A DNA stretch of 55,324 nucleotides from positions 1-55,324 of the forward strand of contig SVBZ01000033.1 of the NCBI GenBank assembly GCA_015058575.1, written 5' to 3'. The DNA comes from Pseudoselenomonas ruminantium. Its GTDB lineage: Bacteria > Bacillota > Negativicutes > Selenomonadales > Selenomonadaceae. A program made the translations under genes and the position numbers. This document shows positions 1 through 8,743 of the stretch, one piece after another. Every line of letters begins with the position of its first letter. Position 1 is the first letter of the stretch. The notes under the pieces were generated by a model, which was not told where the DNA came from, did no database searches, and saw only the letters and a list, made by a program, of their open reading frames with translations.

Positions 1-1
1 A

Positions 2-472
2 GCGGATGATTTATCTATTCATATCCTGCCGTCCCAGCATTTCTCGGGGCGGTTTCTGACTTCTAATCCCACGCTTTGGTGTGGCTTTGCGTTTGTAACT
101 CCGCAGCGCAAGGTATACTATACGGGAGATGGCGGATATGGTGCACACTTCAAGGCCATTGGGCAGAAGTTCGGCGGCTTTGACTTGATGCTTGGCGAAA
201 ACGGCCAGTACAATATGGCCTGGCATGCCATCCATATGCTGCCGGAGGAAACGGCACAGGCGGCAGTGGATGTCGGCGCGAAAATGCTTCTGCCTGCCCA
301 TAGCGGCAAGTTTGCTCTGTCCCGCCATTCCTGGCAGGAGCCTTATCAGAGAATTTTACAGGCCAGCCAGCAAAAAGATTATAACTTGCTGACGCCAGAA
401 ATCGGGGCATTGGCATATATTGACAGCCAAAAGAATGCGCAGTTCGATCTTTGGTGGGAAAATATGGAATAA
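2..472 (+). CDS. MBL-fold metallo-hydrolase, C-terminal part (5' end outside window)
   Basis: The reading frame is open from base 2 and ends at TAA 470-472, so about 156 C-terminal residues are present. The visible part contains a TGDGGYG motif, which supplies the bridging metal-ligand Asp, and a late PAHSGKF segment with the last metal-binding His. Both are typical of the UlaG/RomA/NAPE-PLD-like branch of the metallo-beta-lactamase superfamily. The HxHxDH motif would lie upstream of the window. The substrate cannot be told; members of this branch are cytoplasmic hydrolases acting on lipids, phosphodiesters or lactones. A bidirectional terminator follows 10 bases after the stop. Confidence 0.85.
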   Translation, partial: ADDLSIHILPSQHFSGRFLTSNPTLWCGFAFVTPQRKVYYTGDGGYGAHFKAIGQKFGGFDLMLGENGQYNMAWHAIHMLPEETAQAAVDVGAKMLLPAHSGKFALSRHSWQEPYQRILQASQQKDYNLLTPEIGALAYIDSQKNAQFDLWWENME

Positions 473-482
473 ATGCATAGAG

Positions 483-525
483 AAAAACAGGTTCTGCAAT
501 ACAATGACATGCAGAACCTGTTTTT
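483..525. terminator. Bidirectional intrinsic terminator
   Basis: A perfect 16-bp inverted repeat (483-498 with 510-525) has an A-run on its left and a T-run on its right. It lies between two convergent genes, so it can stop transcription from either side. Confidence 0.9.
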
Positions 526-564
526 ATTTAGCGCCGAAAAGCAAGCGTTGTCTGTCGTGTTTGC

Positions 565-1593
565 TTACCAGCCAAGGATTTCGGCAACTTTGTCCTTTAG
601 ATAAAGGGCAATTTTTTTTGACCCGTTTTTCAGGGGATGTGTGTTGTCGCCAGCATAATCGTTAGCATCCAGTAAAGGCTTTTCTTCATTCAACGGGATG
701 AAATAGAGGGCATTATCGCCACGGGCTTTGCATTCATTCACGGCTGTTTTTATCCACTGGCGCGCCTCGTGTGGAAGCCAGCTGGGGACAGGCTCGATGA
801 CGATGATGGGGGTGTGGGGATTTATTTGCCGGACTGTTTGCAGAAGATTTTTATAGCCGCGGATGAAATCGTTTCGCTCAGGCTGATGCTTGTCGTTACC
901 GAAATCATTCGTACCAAGGGAGATAAGGATACCATCTATGGGGAAGTTTTGCGGATTCCAAAGATGATGGGCGGGAGATCTTTTATCACTATAGAAAGTC
1001 CAGGGATAGCGATCGGCGGTATGGACACCATGACCAGGCCAGTCTTCATCCCAGTTGTGGATGACACCTTCGCCAGATTTGCCCAATACGCTGTATTCAG
1101 CATCGAGCATTCGGGCCAGCTGCGGGCCGTAGGCCATATCGTTGTCTTCAATATCATCGTAGGGGGCATCGGGAGGTCCGTCATTTTTTGCGCCGGCGGT
1201 AATGGAATCGCCTATGAATTCTAAGCTGCGCGCTTTGGGCGGAGCAGGGGGGAGCAGTGTTTCATTAGGCGCAAGCGAAAAACCGCGAAACTCGCTGATG
1301 CCCATATAGCCTTCGGTGGAACGTACCAGGAGAACCTTATGCTTGCCGGCAGCGAGTTTTTCCGCTAACAAGGTGTTTTCTCCTTGCGGACGGAAACGAC
1401 GAAAAGGATTGTCATCGATGCTGACCCGCCACCAATTGCCGGAATCGATTAAATCGGCCATAAGCAGGGGGCCGGTGAAATTCGCTTTGATATAGGTAGC
1501 TCCTTGTGCACACCGGCAGGCTGCCGGAGTCTTTTCCCAGCGGCCAAAATACTGGATTCCGGAAGCATTGGCAGGGATTTTCCGAACCATCAT
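565..1593 (-). CDS. SGNH/GDSL acetylesterase, carbohydrate esterase family 2 type
   Basis: The protein has 342 residues and the CE2 layout: an N-terminal beta-sandwich (about 1-120) followed by an SGNH hydrolase domain. The nucleophile is Ser130 in FIGDSIT, the GTND block carries the oxyanion Asn, and Asp316/His319 lie in DNTHP. CE2 enzymes remove acetyl groups from xylan, mannan or oligosaccharides. No signal peptide is visible, so it probably acts in the cytoplasm. It is divergent from the mannan PTS operon, which suggests that it deacetylates imported acetylated manno-oligosaccharides (inference). The ATG at 1593 follows a GAAAGAAGG ribosome site; a second ATG lies directly behind it. Confidence 0.85.
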   Translation of the reverse strand: MMVRKIPANASGIQYFGRWEKTPAACRCAQGATYIKANFTGPLLMADLIDSGNWWRVSIDDNPFRRFRPQGENTLLAEKLAAGKHKVLLVRSTEGYMGISEFRGFSLAPNETLLPPAPPKARSLEFIGDSITAGAKNDGPPDAPYDDIEDNDMAYGPQLARMLDAEYSVLGKSGEGVIHNWDEDWPGHGVHTADRYPWTFYSDKRSPAHHLWNPQNFPIDGILISLGTNDFGNDKHQPERNDFIRGYKNLLQTVRQINPHTPIIVIEPVPSWLPHEARQWIKTAVNECKARGDNALYFIPLNEEKPLLDANDYAGDNTHPLKNGSKKIALYLKDKVAEILGW

Positions 1594-1711
1594 ATAAAAT
1601 ACCTTCTTTCAGAAAAATAAGGGTAAGCTATGCCATTATCAGATTCATTATAGTTACAGAGAGGGAGTGATGTCAATAAAGGATATAACGAAAGTGATTA
1701 ATGTAATATAA

Positions 1712-1766
1712 ATAACTAACAAAAGTTATATCTTTTATTGACAAAGGGGTTAACTAATAATATAAT
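1712..1766 (+). promoter_or_regulatory. Promoter of the mannan PTS operon with upstream dyad
   Basis: TTGACA (1738-1743) and TATAAT (1761-1766) are separated by exactly 17 bases, a consensus sigma-A type promoter. Just upstream lies a dyad ATAACT-N6-AGTTAT (1712-1729). A wider pair, GATATAAC at 1682-1689 and GTTATATC at 1725-1732, is also present. These are candidate operators for one of the two GntR regulators encoded downstream, but no binding motif is known to me for them. Confidence 0.85.
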
Positions 1767-1830
1767 ATGGGCGTAGGAAGATGAAACGATAAAAAATTAC
1801 CTACATTAAGTTTATAGGGGAGGATTTAAC

Positions 1831-2139
1831 ATGAACATCTTTTTGGTTTGCAACGCAGGTATGTCGACTTCGATTCTGGTGAAGAAAATGCAGGAGGCTG
1901 CAGCGGCTAAGTCTTTGACGGATACGCATATCGAAGCGTTTAGCGTGGAGGTATTGGATCAAAGGGCGGCTGAAGCGGATGTTGTGCTGCTGGGACCACA
2001 GATCCGCCATATGAAAGGCGATGTGGAGAAAATCCTTGCAGGACGATGCCCTGTGGAGGTCATCAATATGCAGGATTATGGAATGATCCGTGGCGATAAA
2101 GTATTAGCAAAAGCATTGCAGTTGCTGGGAAAGGAGTAA
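1831..2139 (+). CDS. gmuB: PTS lactose/cellobiose-family IIB component
   Basis: This 102-residue protein is a full-length IIB of the Lac/Cel family. The phospho-accepting Cys8 lies in the P-loop-like CNAGMSTS motif. It takes phosphate from IIA and passes it to the sugar during transport through IIC. It is the first gene of the operon, with a GGGGAGG ribosome site, and is followed after 7 bases by IIC. The family is shared by cellobiose, chitobiose and glucomannan systems. The gmu assignment rests on the neighbouring GH26 mannanase, GH1 enzyme, GmuR-type regulators and mannose-6-phosphate isomerase, as in the Bacillus subtilis gmu operon. Confidence 0.92.
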   Translation: MNIFLVCNAGMSTSILVKKMQEAAAAKSLTDTHIEAFSVEVLDQRAAEADVVLLGPQIRHMKGDVEKILAGRCPVEVINMQDYGMIRGDKVLAKALQLLGKE

Positions 2140-2146
2140 GCGGATC

Positions 2147-3469
2147 ATGAGCGGAGTGATTTCGGGGTTTGAACGGGTAATGATGCCGCTGGCTGCGCGC
2201 ATTTCGGGCAATAAGTATTTGCTGGCAATGCGGGATGCTTTTTCCATGCTGCTGCCGTTCATTATCGTTGGTTCTTTCTTTGGCATCGTTCAGTGGGTGC
2301 TTTTAGATCCTTGGGGAACGGTGATGGGAGCCAATGGTCTTAACTTAGGCGCAGCTTTTACCGGGCTGGATACTGCTGGTGATGCCTATAAGAACTCGCA
2401 GTTTGTGCATAGCATGCAGGTTATCCAAGGGTTATGCAATAATGTCGTGACAGTAGGTTTTGGCGTGTTTTCGTTCCTGCTGGTGGCAGCTTTTGCTTAT
2501 CGGCTGGGGACTATCTGGGGCGGTGACCCCTTTGCCAATGCGCTGACGGCTTTAGGGGCTTTTATCATTGTCACACCGCAGAGCGTGGGTGATGTTGGTG
2601 CCTTTGACTTGTCATATTTTGGCAATAAGGCAGTGCTTACGGCAATTATCGTAGCTACGGTGTCCTCGAAAATGTTCATCGGTTTGTCGAAGAACAAGAA
2701 ACTTACAATCAAGATGCCGGATACCGTGCCGCCGGCAGTAGCCAATTCCTTTGCCGTATTGATGCCGGTGTTCATTACCTTATTTACCTTTACGCTGTTT
2801 TCGACGTTCTTGGCACAGATGGAATTTATGGGCAGCAAGGCGCTCAATGATTTGATTTATGCGCTTATCCAGGCACCGCTGATGGGCTTTTCGCAGGGCA
2901 TTGGTTTCTCGCTGCTCTATCAAGGGATTGTTTGGTTCTTCTGGTGGTTTGGCATTCATGGCCATAATGTAACTGCTGCCATCCAGAATATGGTCTATAT
3001 GCCGGCCCAGCTGGCCAATCAGTCGGGCGATGCGGCCTATATTTTCTCCAATGGCTTTTTTGAAGCGGGACTTATGCATGTGCTGGGGCTGCTTATTGCC
3101 ATTTTCCTCTTCTCCAAGCGTGACAGCTGGCGGGCAGTGGCCAAGGTTGGCTTTCCGGCGATGCTCTTCAATATTCAGGAACCGATTGCTTTTGGTTTGC
3201 CTATCGTGCTGAATCCGCTTTTGCTGATTCCGTATATTTTGGCGCCGCTCGCCAATACTATCGTGGGCTGGCTGGCTGTTTCGGCAGGGCTCGTACCTAT
3301 CTTCAAATATGTAGTACCCTGGACGATGCCCCTGTTCTTTGGCGGCACGATCGGGACAGGATCGCTGGCTGGCGGCATTTTGCAGCTGGTGTGGCTGGCG
3401 ATGGATATCTGCATCTATGCACCATTTGTCATTGCCGGCAATAAAATCAAGGATACGGAGGAAGAATGA
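2147..3469 (+). CDS. gmuC: PTS lactose/cellobiose-family IIC permease
   Basis: The 440-residue integral membrane protein has about ten hydrophobic segments and the IIC-Lac/Cel signatures, including the WWFGIHGHN segment and the NIQEPIAFGLPIVLNP motif that shape the sugar-binding site. It moves the oligosaccharide across the inner membrane while IIB phosphorylates it. The gene overlaps the IIA gene at its stop codon, which suggests translational coupling. In this context the expected substrates are beta-1,4-manno- or gluco-manno-oligosaccharides. Specificity among beta-glucosides and mannosides cannot be read from the sequence alone. Confidence 0.93.
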   Translation: MSGVISGFERVMMPLAARISGNKYLLAMRDAFSMLLPFIIVGSFFGIVQWVLLDPWGTVMGANGLNLGAAFTGLDTAGDAYKNSQFVHSMQVIQGLCNNVVTVGFGVFSFLLVAAFAYRLGTIWGGDPFANALTALGAFIIVTPQSVGDVGAFDLSYFGNKAVLTAIIVATVSSKMFIGLSKNKKLTIKMPDTVPPAVANSFAVLMPVFITLFTFTLFSTFLAQMEFMGSKALNDLIYALIQAPLMGFSQGIGFSLLYQGIVWFFWWFGIHGHNVTAAIQNMVYMPAQLANQSGDAAYIFSNGFFEAGLMHVLGLLIAIFLFSKRDSWRAVAKVGFPAMLFNIQEPIAFGLPIVLNPLLLIPYILAPLANTIVGWLAVSAGLVPIFKYVVPWTMPLFFGGTIGTGSLAGGILQLVWLAMDICIYAPFVIAGNKIKDTEEE

Positions 3470-3789
3470 TGGACGAAAAGACAGTAGAACAATCGATGCA
3501 GCTGATCTTGCATTCGGGGACGGGGCGTTCAGCGGTGATTGAAGCGATACAGGCATTGGCCAAAGACCATGATATTGAAAAGGCCAGAAAAGCGATTGAA
3601 GCAGCGGGGCAGGAAATCGGCAAGGCCCATGATATCCAGACGGCGATGATGAGCGCAGAGTGTGATGGGCAGCCGGTCGAGAAAAGCATCCTGCTGATTC
3701 ATGCCCAGGATCATTTCATGACTTCGCTGGCGGTGCGGGACATGGCAAAATTGATGGTTGATTTGTATGAAGATTTGAAGAAGGGGTAA
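3469..3789 (+). CDS. gmuA: PTS lactose/cellobiose-family IIA component
   Basis: A 106-residue all-helical IIA protein that accepts phosphate from HPr and donates it to IIB Cys8. The active His lies in the conserved HAQDHFMTS motif. Two adjacent ATG codons exist at 3466 and 3469. The second is preferred because it sits 7 bases behind GGAGG, although the first would form a 4-base ATGA overlap with IIC. The gene order IIB-IIC-IIA followed by the glycosidase indicates one transcript. Confidence 0.92.
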   Translation: MDEKTVEQSMQLILHSGTGRSAVIEAIQALAKDHDIEKARKAIEAAGQEIGKAHDIQTAMMSAECDGQPVEKSILLIHAQDHFMTSLAVRDMAKLMVDLYEDLKKG

Positions 3790-3792
3790 TCT

Positions 3793-5193
3793 ATGGCCAA
3801 GCAGTATCAATTCCCAAAGGATTTCTGGTGGGGGGCGGCTACGTCCGGCCCGCAGTCGGAGGGGCGGTTTCATAAGGCCCATAGGAATCTCTTCGATTAC
3901 TGGTATGATCATGAGCCAGGGGCGTTTTGGGCTGGTGTTGGCCCCGACGTGGCGTCTAATTTCTACAATGATTTCCGTCAGGATATTGCCCTGATGAAGC
4001 AGGCCGGCTTGAATTCTGTTCGTACGTCCATCCAATGGTCACGTCTCATAAAGGATTTGGAAACCGGCGAAACGGATGCCGATGGTGTGCGTTTCTATAA
4101 TGAAGTCATCGATGAATTCCTGCGGCAGGGCATCCGTCCAATCCTTAACCTGCATCATTTTGACCTGCCCTATGCGCTTTACGAAAAATATGGCGGCTGG
4201 ACGAATAAGAAAGTTGCTGTGCTTTTTGCCGATTTTGCCGAAACGTGCTTTGCGCTTTTTGGCGACCGGGTCAAGGAGTGGACAACCTTCAATGAGCCGA
4301 TGGTAGTAGCCGAAGGTGAGTATCTGTATCGGTTCCATTATCCGCTGCAGGTCGATGGGAAAAAGGCTGTGCAATGCATTTATAATCTCAACCTGGCTTC
4401 GGCGATGGCGATTGAACGCTTCCGCCAGTCGGCGTGCGAAAAACAGGGCGGGCGCATTGGTATCGTAATCAACCTGACCCCTGCTTATCCGCGGTCTGAG
4501 GCCGCCGAAGACCTGGCGGCGGCGGATTTTGCTGAAACGTTCAAGAACAAGGCATTCCTTGATCCGGCCGTCAAAGGCGTTTTCCCGCCGAAGCTGGTGG
4601 AAATCCTGCGCAAGGATGGTGTGCTTTGGGAAAGTACGTCGGAGGAACTGGCCTTGATCCAAAGGAATACCGTTGATTTTTTGGGCGTAAACTACTATCA
4701 GCCTTTCCGGGCGCAGGCGCAGACGGCTTTTGATGCTTCCCATGGCTGGCTGCCGGAGAAGTATTTTGCGCCGTATGAAATGCCAGGAAGACGAATGAAT
4801 CCGTATCGCGGCTGGGAAATCTATCCGCAGGCAATTTACGATATTGCCATCAACATCCGGGACAATTATGGCAATATTCCCTGGTATGTATCCGAAAACG
4901 GTATGGGCGTGGAAGGCGAAGAAAAATTCCGGCAGGCAGATGGCACGATTGCCGATGATTATCGGATCGATTTTATAAAAGAGCATCTGGCGTGGCTGCA
5001 TCGGGGGATTGCCGAAGGCTCGAATTGCTTCGGTTACCATCTTTGGACCCCGATTGACTGCTGGTCGTGGTCCAATGCCTATAAGAACCGCTATGGCCTG
5101 ATTGCGCTGGATCTGGCCAATCAGCAGAAGACGTTGAAAAAGTCTGCATACTGGTTTAGGGAGTTGGCTGCCCATAATGGCTTTACGGAGTAG
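3793..5193 (+). CDS. gmuD: GH1 6-phospho-beta-glycosidase
   Basis: This 466-residue protein is a full-length glycoside hydrolase family 1 TIM barrel. The acid/base is Glu168 in TFNEP and the nucleophile is Glu368 in VSENG. It should hydrolyse the phosphorylated disaccharides delivered by the adjacent PTS, in the cytoplasm, releasing mannose-6-phosphate or glucose-6-phosphate. It has no signal peptide. The gene starts 3 bases after the IIA stop behind AAGGGG. The closest functional match by context is B. subtilis GmuD. Preference for mannosides over glucosides is an inference from the locus. Confidence 0.9.
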   Translation: MAKQYQFPKDFWWGAATSGPQSEGRFHKAHRNLFDYWYDHEPGAFWAGVGPDVASNFYNDFRQDIALMKQAGLNSVRTSIQWSRLIKDLETGETDADGVRFYNEVIDEFLRQGIRPILNLHHFDLPYALYEKYGGWTNKKVAVLFADFAETCFALFGDRVKEWTTFNEPMVVAEGEYLYRFHYPLQVDGKKAVQCIYNLNLASAMAIERFRQSACEKQGGRIGIVINLTPAYPRSEAAEDLAAADFAETFKNKAFLDPAVKGVFPPKLVEILRKDGVLWESTSEELALIQRNTVDFLGVNYYQPFRAQAQTAFDASHGWLPEKYFAPYEMPGRRMNPYRGWEIYPQAIYDIAINIRDNYGNIPWYVSENGMGVEGEEKFRQADGTIADDYRIDFIKEHLAWLHRGIAEGSNCFGYHLWTPIDCWSWSNAYKNRYGLIALDLANQQKTLKKSAYWFRELAAHNGFTE

Positions 5194-5214
5194 TAGCGGA
5201 AGGAGTGTTTCTTG

Positions 5215-6558
5215 ATGAAAAAAAGATTGTTGGCAATGGCGGTTGGCTTGTCCTTGAGCATGCCATTATTTTCTGGTGTGGGACACGCCAGTGTGCTGGA
5301 TAATCCGCAGGATAAAGCGTATGTGCAGCGCAGCGTGCTGCCAGATCATGGCAAAGCCCAAAAGGAAGCGCTGACGCTGGCGCAAGTGGAAAATTTGGCT
5401 CCGTTGGCCAATAAGGTGGTGGATAAACAGCTGACGCCAGAGGCAGCCAGGCTCTATCGGTATCTGTTGGCTGTTCCGCAGGCAGGGAAAGTCATCTACG
5501 GCCATCAGAATGACACGCACCACAAGATGTTCCGGGTGGATAGCGGCAGCGAGTCTGACTGCAAGGATGTGACCGGCAGCATCGCCGGGGTCGTGGGCAT
5601 GGATTCGTTATCGCTTACCGGGGATGAATTGAAAGTAACGGCTGCAGAAAAGGCAGCTGGTGTGACGTATATGGATAAACTGGTGGAGATTGCGGCGAAT
5701 GCTGACAAGCAGGGGGCAATCATCACCTTATCGATGCACATGCCGAATTTTGCGGTCGTAGCGAAAAAGCCGCGCGTGAATGGTGCTTACGATTTTCAAG
5801 GCTATAGCCCCAATGTCTTGACCGGCGATGTAGGAAAAAGGATTCTGCCGGGGGGAGACTTAAATGAAGTTTATCGTGCTTATCTGGATATGGTGGCAAA
5901 CTTTGCGCTGCGTCTGCAGGATAAGCATATTCCGGTGATTTTCCGCCCGCTGCATGAACATAATGGAAGCTGGTTCTGGTGGGGAGGACAGAATATCAGC
6001 AGCAATGATTTCTTGGCATTGTGGAAATATACGGCAGAATATATGCGCGATGTGAAAGGCGTGCATAATTTCCTCTATGCGTATTCGCCCAATGGCCCCT
6101 TTGCGGATGCGGCTGCTTATTTGGACCGTTATCCTGGCGATGATTATGTGGATATATTCGGTGTGGATACCTATGATGATGATCAAAGCGGCAGCTGGTA
6201 TAAGAATCTTTCCCAAACGTTGGCGGTTATGGAAAAACTGGGGCAGGAGCGGCATAAAGTCATTGCCCTTACAGAAGCCGGTGTACGCAGAGGTGGCAGC
6301 CTGGCTGTACGGGATAATGTGGATAAAAAGTGGTTTTCCAAGGCCGGAAAAATCTGCCGGGAACAAAAGGCTGCTTATTATATGGTATGGGCCAATTTTG
6401 ACAAAGAGGAACATAATTTCTTTATGCCCTACATGGTGGATGATAAGCGCGGGCATGAGATGCTAGATGAATTTACAAGCTTTTATAACGAACCGGCCAG
6501 TATCTTTGCCGATGGCAATACGGACTATAAGAAATTGCAGGCAGGTACGATGAAATGA
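5215..6558 (+). CDS. gmuG: Secreted GH26 endo-beta-1,4-mannanase
   Basis: A Sec signal peptide (a Lys/Arg start, a hydrophobic core, and cleavage after GVGHA near residue 25) is followed by an N-terminal extension and a GH26 barrel. The acid/base is Glu248 in RPLHEHNGSWFWWG and the nucleophile is Glu354 in ALTEAG. The enzyme endo-cleaves mannan or glucomannan outside the inner membrane. Whether it crosses the outer membrane is not visible; there is no lipobox, SLH or binding module. ATG 5215 is chosen over the in-frame TTG at 5212 because AGGAG at 5201 then has a 9-base spacing. The last four bases overlap the next gene (ATGA). Confidence 0.92.
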   Translation: MKKRLLAMAVGLSLSMPLFSGVGHASVLDNPQDKAYVQRSVLPDHGKAQKEALTLAQVENLAPLANKVVDKQLTPEAARLYRYLLAVPQAGKVIYGHQNDTHHKMFRVDSGSESDCKDVTGSIAGVVGMDSLSLTGDELKVTAAEKAAGVTYMDKLVEIAANADKQGAIITLSMHMPNFAVVAKKPRVNGAYDFQGYSPNVLTGDVGKRILPGGDLNEVYRAYLDMVANFALRLQDKHIPVIFRPLHEHNGSWFWWGGQNISSNDFLALWKYTAEYMRDVKGVHNFLYAYSPNGPFADAAAYLDRYPGDDYVDIFGVDTYDDDQSGSWYKNLSQTLAVMEKLGQERHKVIALTEAGVRRGGSLAVRDNVDKKWFSKAGKICREQKAAYYMVWANFDKEEHNFFMPYMVDDKRGHEMLDEFTSFYNEPASIFADGNTDYKKLQAGTMK

Positions 6559-7274
6559 GCGGCGGGGCAAAATACCAGCAGATCGCTGACACAATCCGCG
6601 AAGCTATCCGTAAGGGCGATTATCTGCCTGGCAGTCAATTGCCCCTGGTAAAGGATTGGTGTACCGAGTTTGCCGTCAGCCGTATAACCATCAAACATGC
6701 GATAGATGAACTGGTTCGTGATGGATTGGTAGTAAAGCGCCGGGGAGCAGGGACTTTTGTCAAGGCCGTCGACGACAGTGCCGTGAGCAAACGCAGTAAG
6801 TTTTCTCAATTCGGGGGATTTTCGGAATATTATTCCGGGCACAAGATACATACGGAAGTCTTGCACTTTGCGATAATCCATCCTGACGTGGAAGTGACCG
6901 GGCAGTTGAAAATCTCTCGGGATGATTTTGTCTACGATATCCAGCGTCTGCGTTGTGCAGATGGCGAACCGGTGGTTATCGAATACACACAGATGCCGAT
7001 GGATCTCATTACTGGCTTGAAGGAAAAGCATTTAAAAGATTCGCTTTACCGTTATATCGAAGGGACTCTGGGCATGCATATCCAGTCCGCGCATCGTACC
7101 GTGAGAGCTGTTATGCCTACGGAGACGGAACAGGAACTTTTGGGCATAACGGGAAAAATGCCAGTATTGGAGGTACAGCAGACAGCTTTCTTATCCGATG
7201 GCCGTCCGTTTGAATATTCCTTGTCCCGCCACCGGGGTGACAAGATGGATTTTAAGGCAGTGTCGGTAAGATAA
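6555..7274 (+). CDS. gmuR: GntR/HutC-family regulator (first GmuR-like paralogue)
   Basis: The 239-residue protein has an N-terminal winged helix (about 5-72, with FAVSRITIKHAIDELVRDGLV and KRRGAGTFVK) and a C-terminal UTRA effector domain (about 95-235). Such proteins normally repress sugar operons and are released by a phosphorylated sugar. It is translationally coupled to the mannanase gene, so it is probably autoregulated with the operon. A second, clearly homologous regulator lies at 8744. Both share the EYTQMP and IQSAHRTVRAVMPT segments. Confidence 0.9.
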   Translation: MSGGAKYQQIADTIREAIRKGDYLPGSQLPLVKDWCTEFAVSRITIKHAIDELVRDGLVVKRRGAGTFVKAVDDSAVSKRSKFSQFGGFSEYYSGHKIHTEVLHFAIIHPDVEVTGQLKISRDDFVYDIQRLRCADGEPVVIEYTQMPMDLITGLKEKHLKDSLYRYIEGTLGMHIQSAHRTVRAVMPTETEQELLGITGKMPVLEVQQTAFLSDGRPFEYSLSRHRGDKMDFKAVSVR

Positions 7275-7289
7275 TGGGGGAGAGATAAT

Positions 7290-8636
7290 ATGAAGGAAAA
7301 ATGTTTTTTAACGGCTTTTGCCATAGGAATGGGATTGACAGTAAACTGTTTTGCGGCAGCCAATCCTTTCGCAGATGTTCCGGCAGATCATTGGGCTTAT
7401 GATGCTGTAGCACAGTTGGCAGCAGATGGTATCATTGAAGGTTATGGCGATAAAGACTTTCAGGGCAGCCGTAATATTACCCGGTATGAAATGGCGCAGA
7501 TGGTGGCAAGAGCCCGGGCAAAAAATAGCAGTGGCAAGGATAAGATGTTGTTAGAGAAATTATCAGCAGAATTTAGTGCGGAACTTGAGAATCTTGGGGT
7601 TAAAGTCGCCCATCTGGAAAAGAATGCAGACCGGGTAAAATGGAGTGGTGTTTTTGCTCAAAAAGCCATGAGAGGCAACAGTGATGAGCATACTTGGTGG
7701 GAAAAAGAATTGTTCCTCAATGTAGATGCGGCAGTTAATGATACGTGGAATATTCATGCCGGCATTGATACGAAATGGGGAGGCAATGATGGCTGGAACA
7801 GTGAGAAAGAATTCTCGGATGCATACGGAGCTTCCCAGGCAAAAGTATCCAATATGATTTATCACTTGTATGCTAAAGGGCCGCTGGTTAAGGGCATGAC
7901 AGCTACGCTGGGGCTGTTTACGCCTGGGTTACAGGATGGAGTTGTAGGCAATGCCAGAACAAAAGGCCTGGAACTAGACTATCAGGTGGGAAAAAGTACG
8001 CTAAAAGCCTATGGTGGCAATCTGCATGAGAAGGTATCGGATATGTCCTCGGTCTGGTCCGATGCGTTTCGCCGTCATGGGGATCGCGGAGATTTTGAAT
8101 ACGTTGGTACAGGTGCGGGGGGCACAGAAACGGGTTTCAAGGATCAAAAGCTGCGAGTCTGGGGCGTGTCTGTGGAACATCGTTTTACGAAGGATACGAT
8201 GGCAGGCTTAGGCTACTATAATCTGCATTCACCAGTCGCCTATGGTGACAGTCATTTGGGCATAGTGGCCGTAAATTTACGCCAGCGCCTGACGGACAAT
8301 TGGGAAATGACCGGTTTTTATTCGCATGGCAATCAGCATTATCAGAATAAAGCCTACGATGTTAAGCTGGTATATAATGGCAGTCCCTGGGGAAATAAAA
8401 AATTCGGCGGTTCTATAGGCTACCGGTATCTTGGTTCAGATGCCCTTATCATGAGCAGTGTAGTCAATGGCAGTGAAAAACCAGGCCGCAAAGGTTTTGA
8501 GGCCAGTCTTTGGTATCATTTCACGAAAAATATCCAAATACAGGGTTATTTATTTAATGGTACAGCGATAAATGAAGCGTATGATAATAATGCACATCGT
8601 ACTGCCTATTTCACAAACTTGCTGTTTAGCTTTTGA
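7290..8636 (+). CDS. SLH-domain outer-membrane porin (OmpM-like)
   Basis: A signal peptide (about 1-24) precedes one SLH domain (about 26-78, ANPFADVPADHWAYDAV to TRYEMAQMVARA) and a short coiled coil (about 85-115). A beta-barrel region then ends in the aromatic terminus LLFSF, the usual signal for outer-membrane assembly. In Negativicutes such OmpM proteins tie the outer membrane to cadaverine-modified peptidoglycan and form diffusion pores. Its location between two sugar regulators in the mannan locus suggests a porin for manno-oligosaccharides (inference). A GGGGGAGAG ribosome site precedes ATG 7290. Confidence 0.9.
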   Translation: MKEKCFLTAFAIGMGLTVNCFAAANPFADVPADHWAYDAVAQLAADGIIEGYGDKDFQGSRNITRYEMAQMVARARAKNSSGKDKMLLEKLSAEFSAELENLGVKVAHLEKNADRVKWSGVFAQKAMRGNSDEHTWWEKELFLNVDAAVNDTWNIHAGIDTKWGGNDGWNSEKEFSDAYGASQAKVSNMIYHLYAKGPLVKGMTATLGLFTPGLQDGVVGNARTKGLELDYQVGKSTLKAYGGNLHEKVSDMSSVWSDAFRRHGDRGDFEYVGTGAGGTETGFKDQKLRVWGVSVEHRFTKDTMAGLGYYNLHSPVAYGDSHLGIVAVNLRQRLTDNWEMTGFYSHGNQHYQNKAYDVKLVYNGSPWGNKKFGGSIGYRYLGSDALIMSSVVNGSEKPGRKGFEASLWYHFTKNIQIQGYLFNGTAINEAYDNNAHRTAYFTNLLFSF

Positions 8637-8682
8637 TGACTCATTATTGGACATCTGAATCAAGCCGCGAATCTGCTCTCGT

Positions 8683-8722
8683 TTGTACTTTTAAGTAATT
8701 CGCTATATAATATATGCATATA
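8683..8722 (+). promoter_or_regulatory. Promoter of the second gntR-manA unit, with palindrome at the start site
   Basis: TTGTAC (8683-8688) and TATAAT (8706-8711) are 17 bases apart. A perfect 12-bp palindrome TATATGCATATA (8711-8722) covers the expected transcription start near 8718. It is a plausible autoregulatory operator. The upstream in-frame ATG at 8714 lies before that start point, so translation cannot begin there from this promoter. Confidence 0.75.
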
Positions 8723-8743
8723 GAAGTAAGGAGGGCGGCAGTC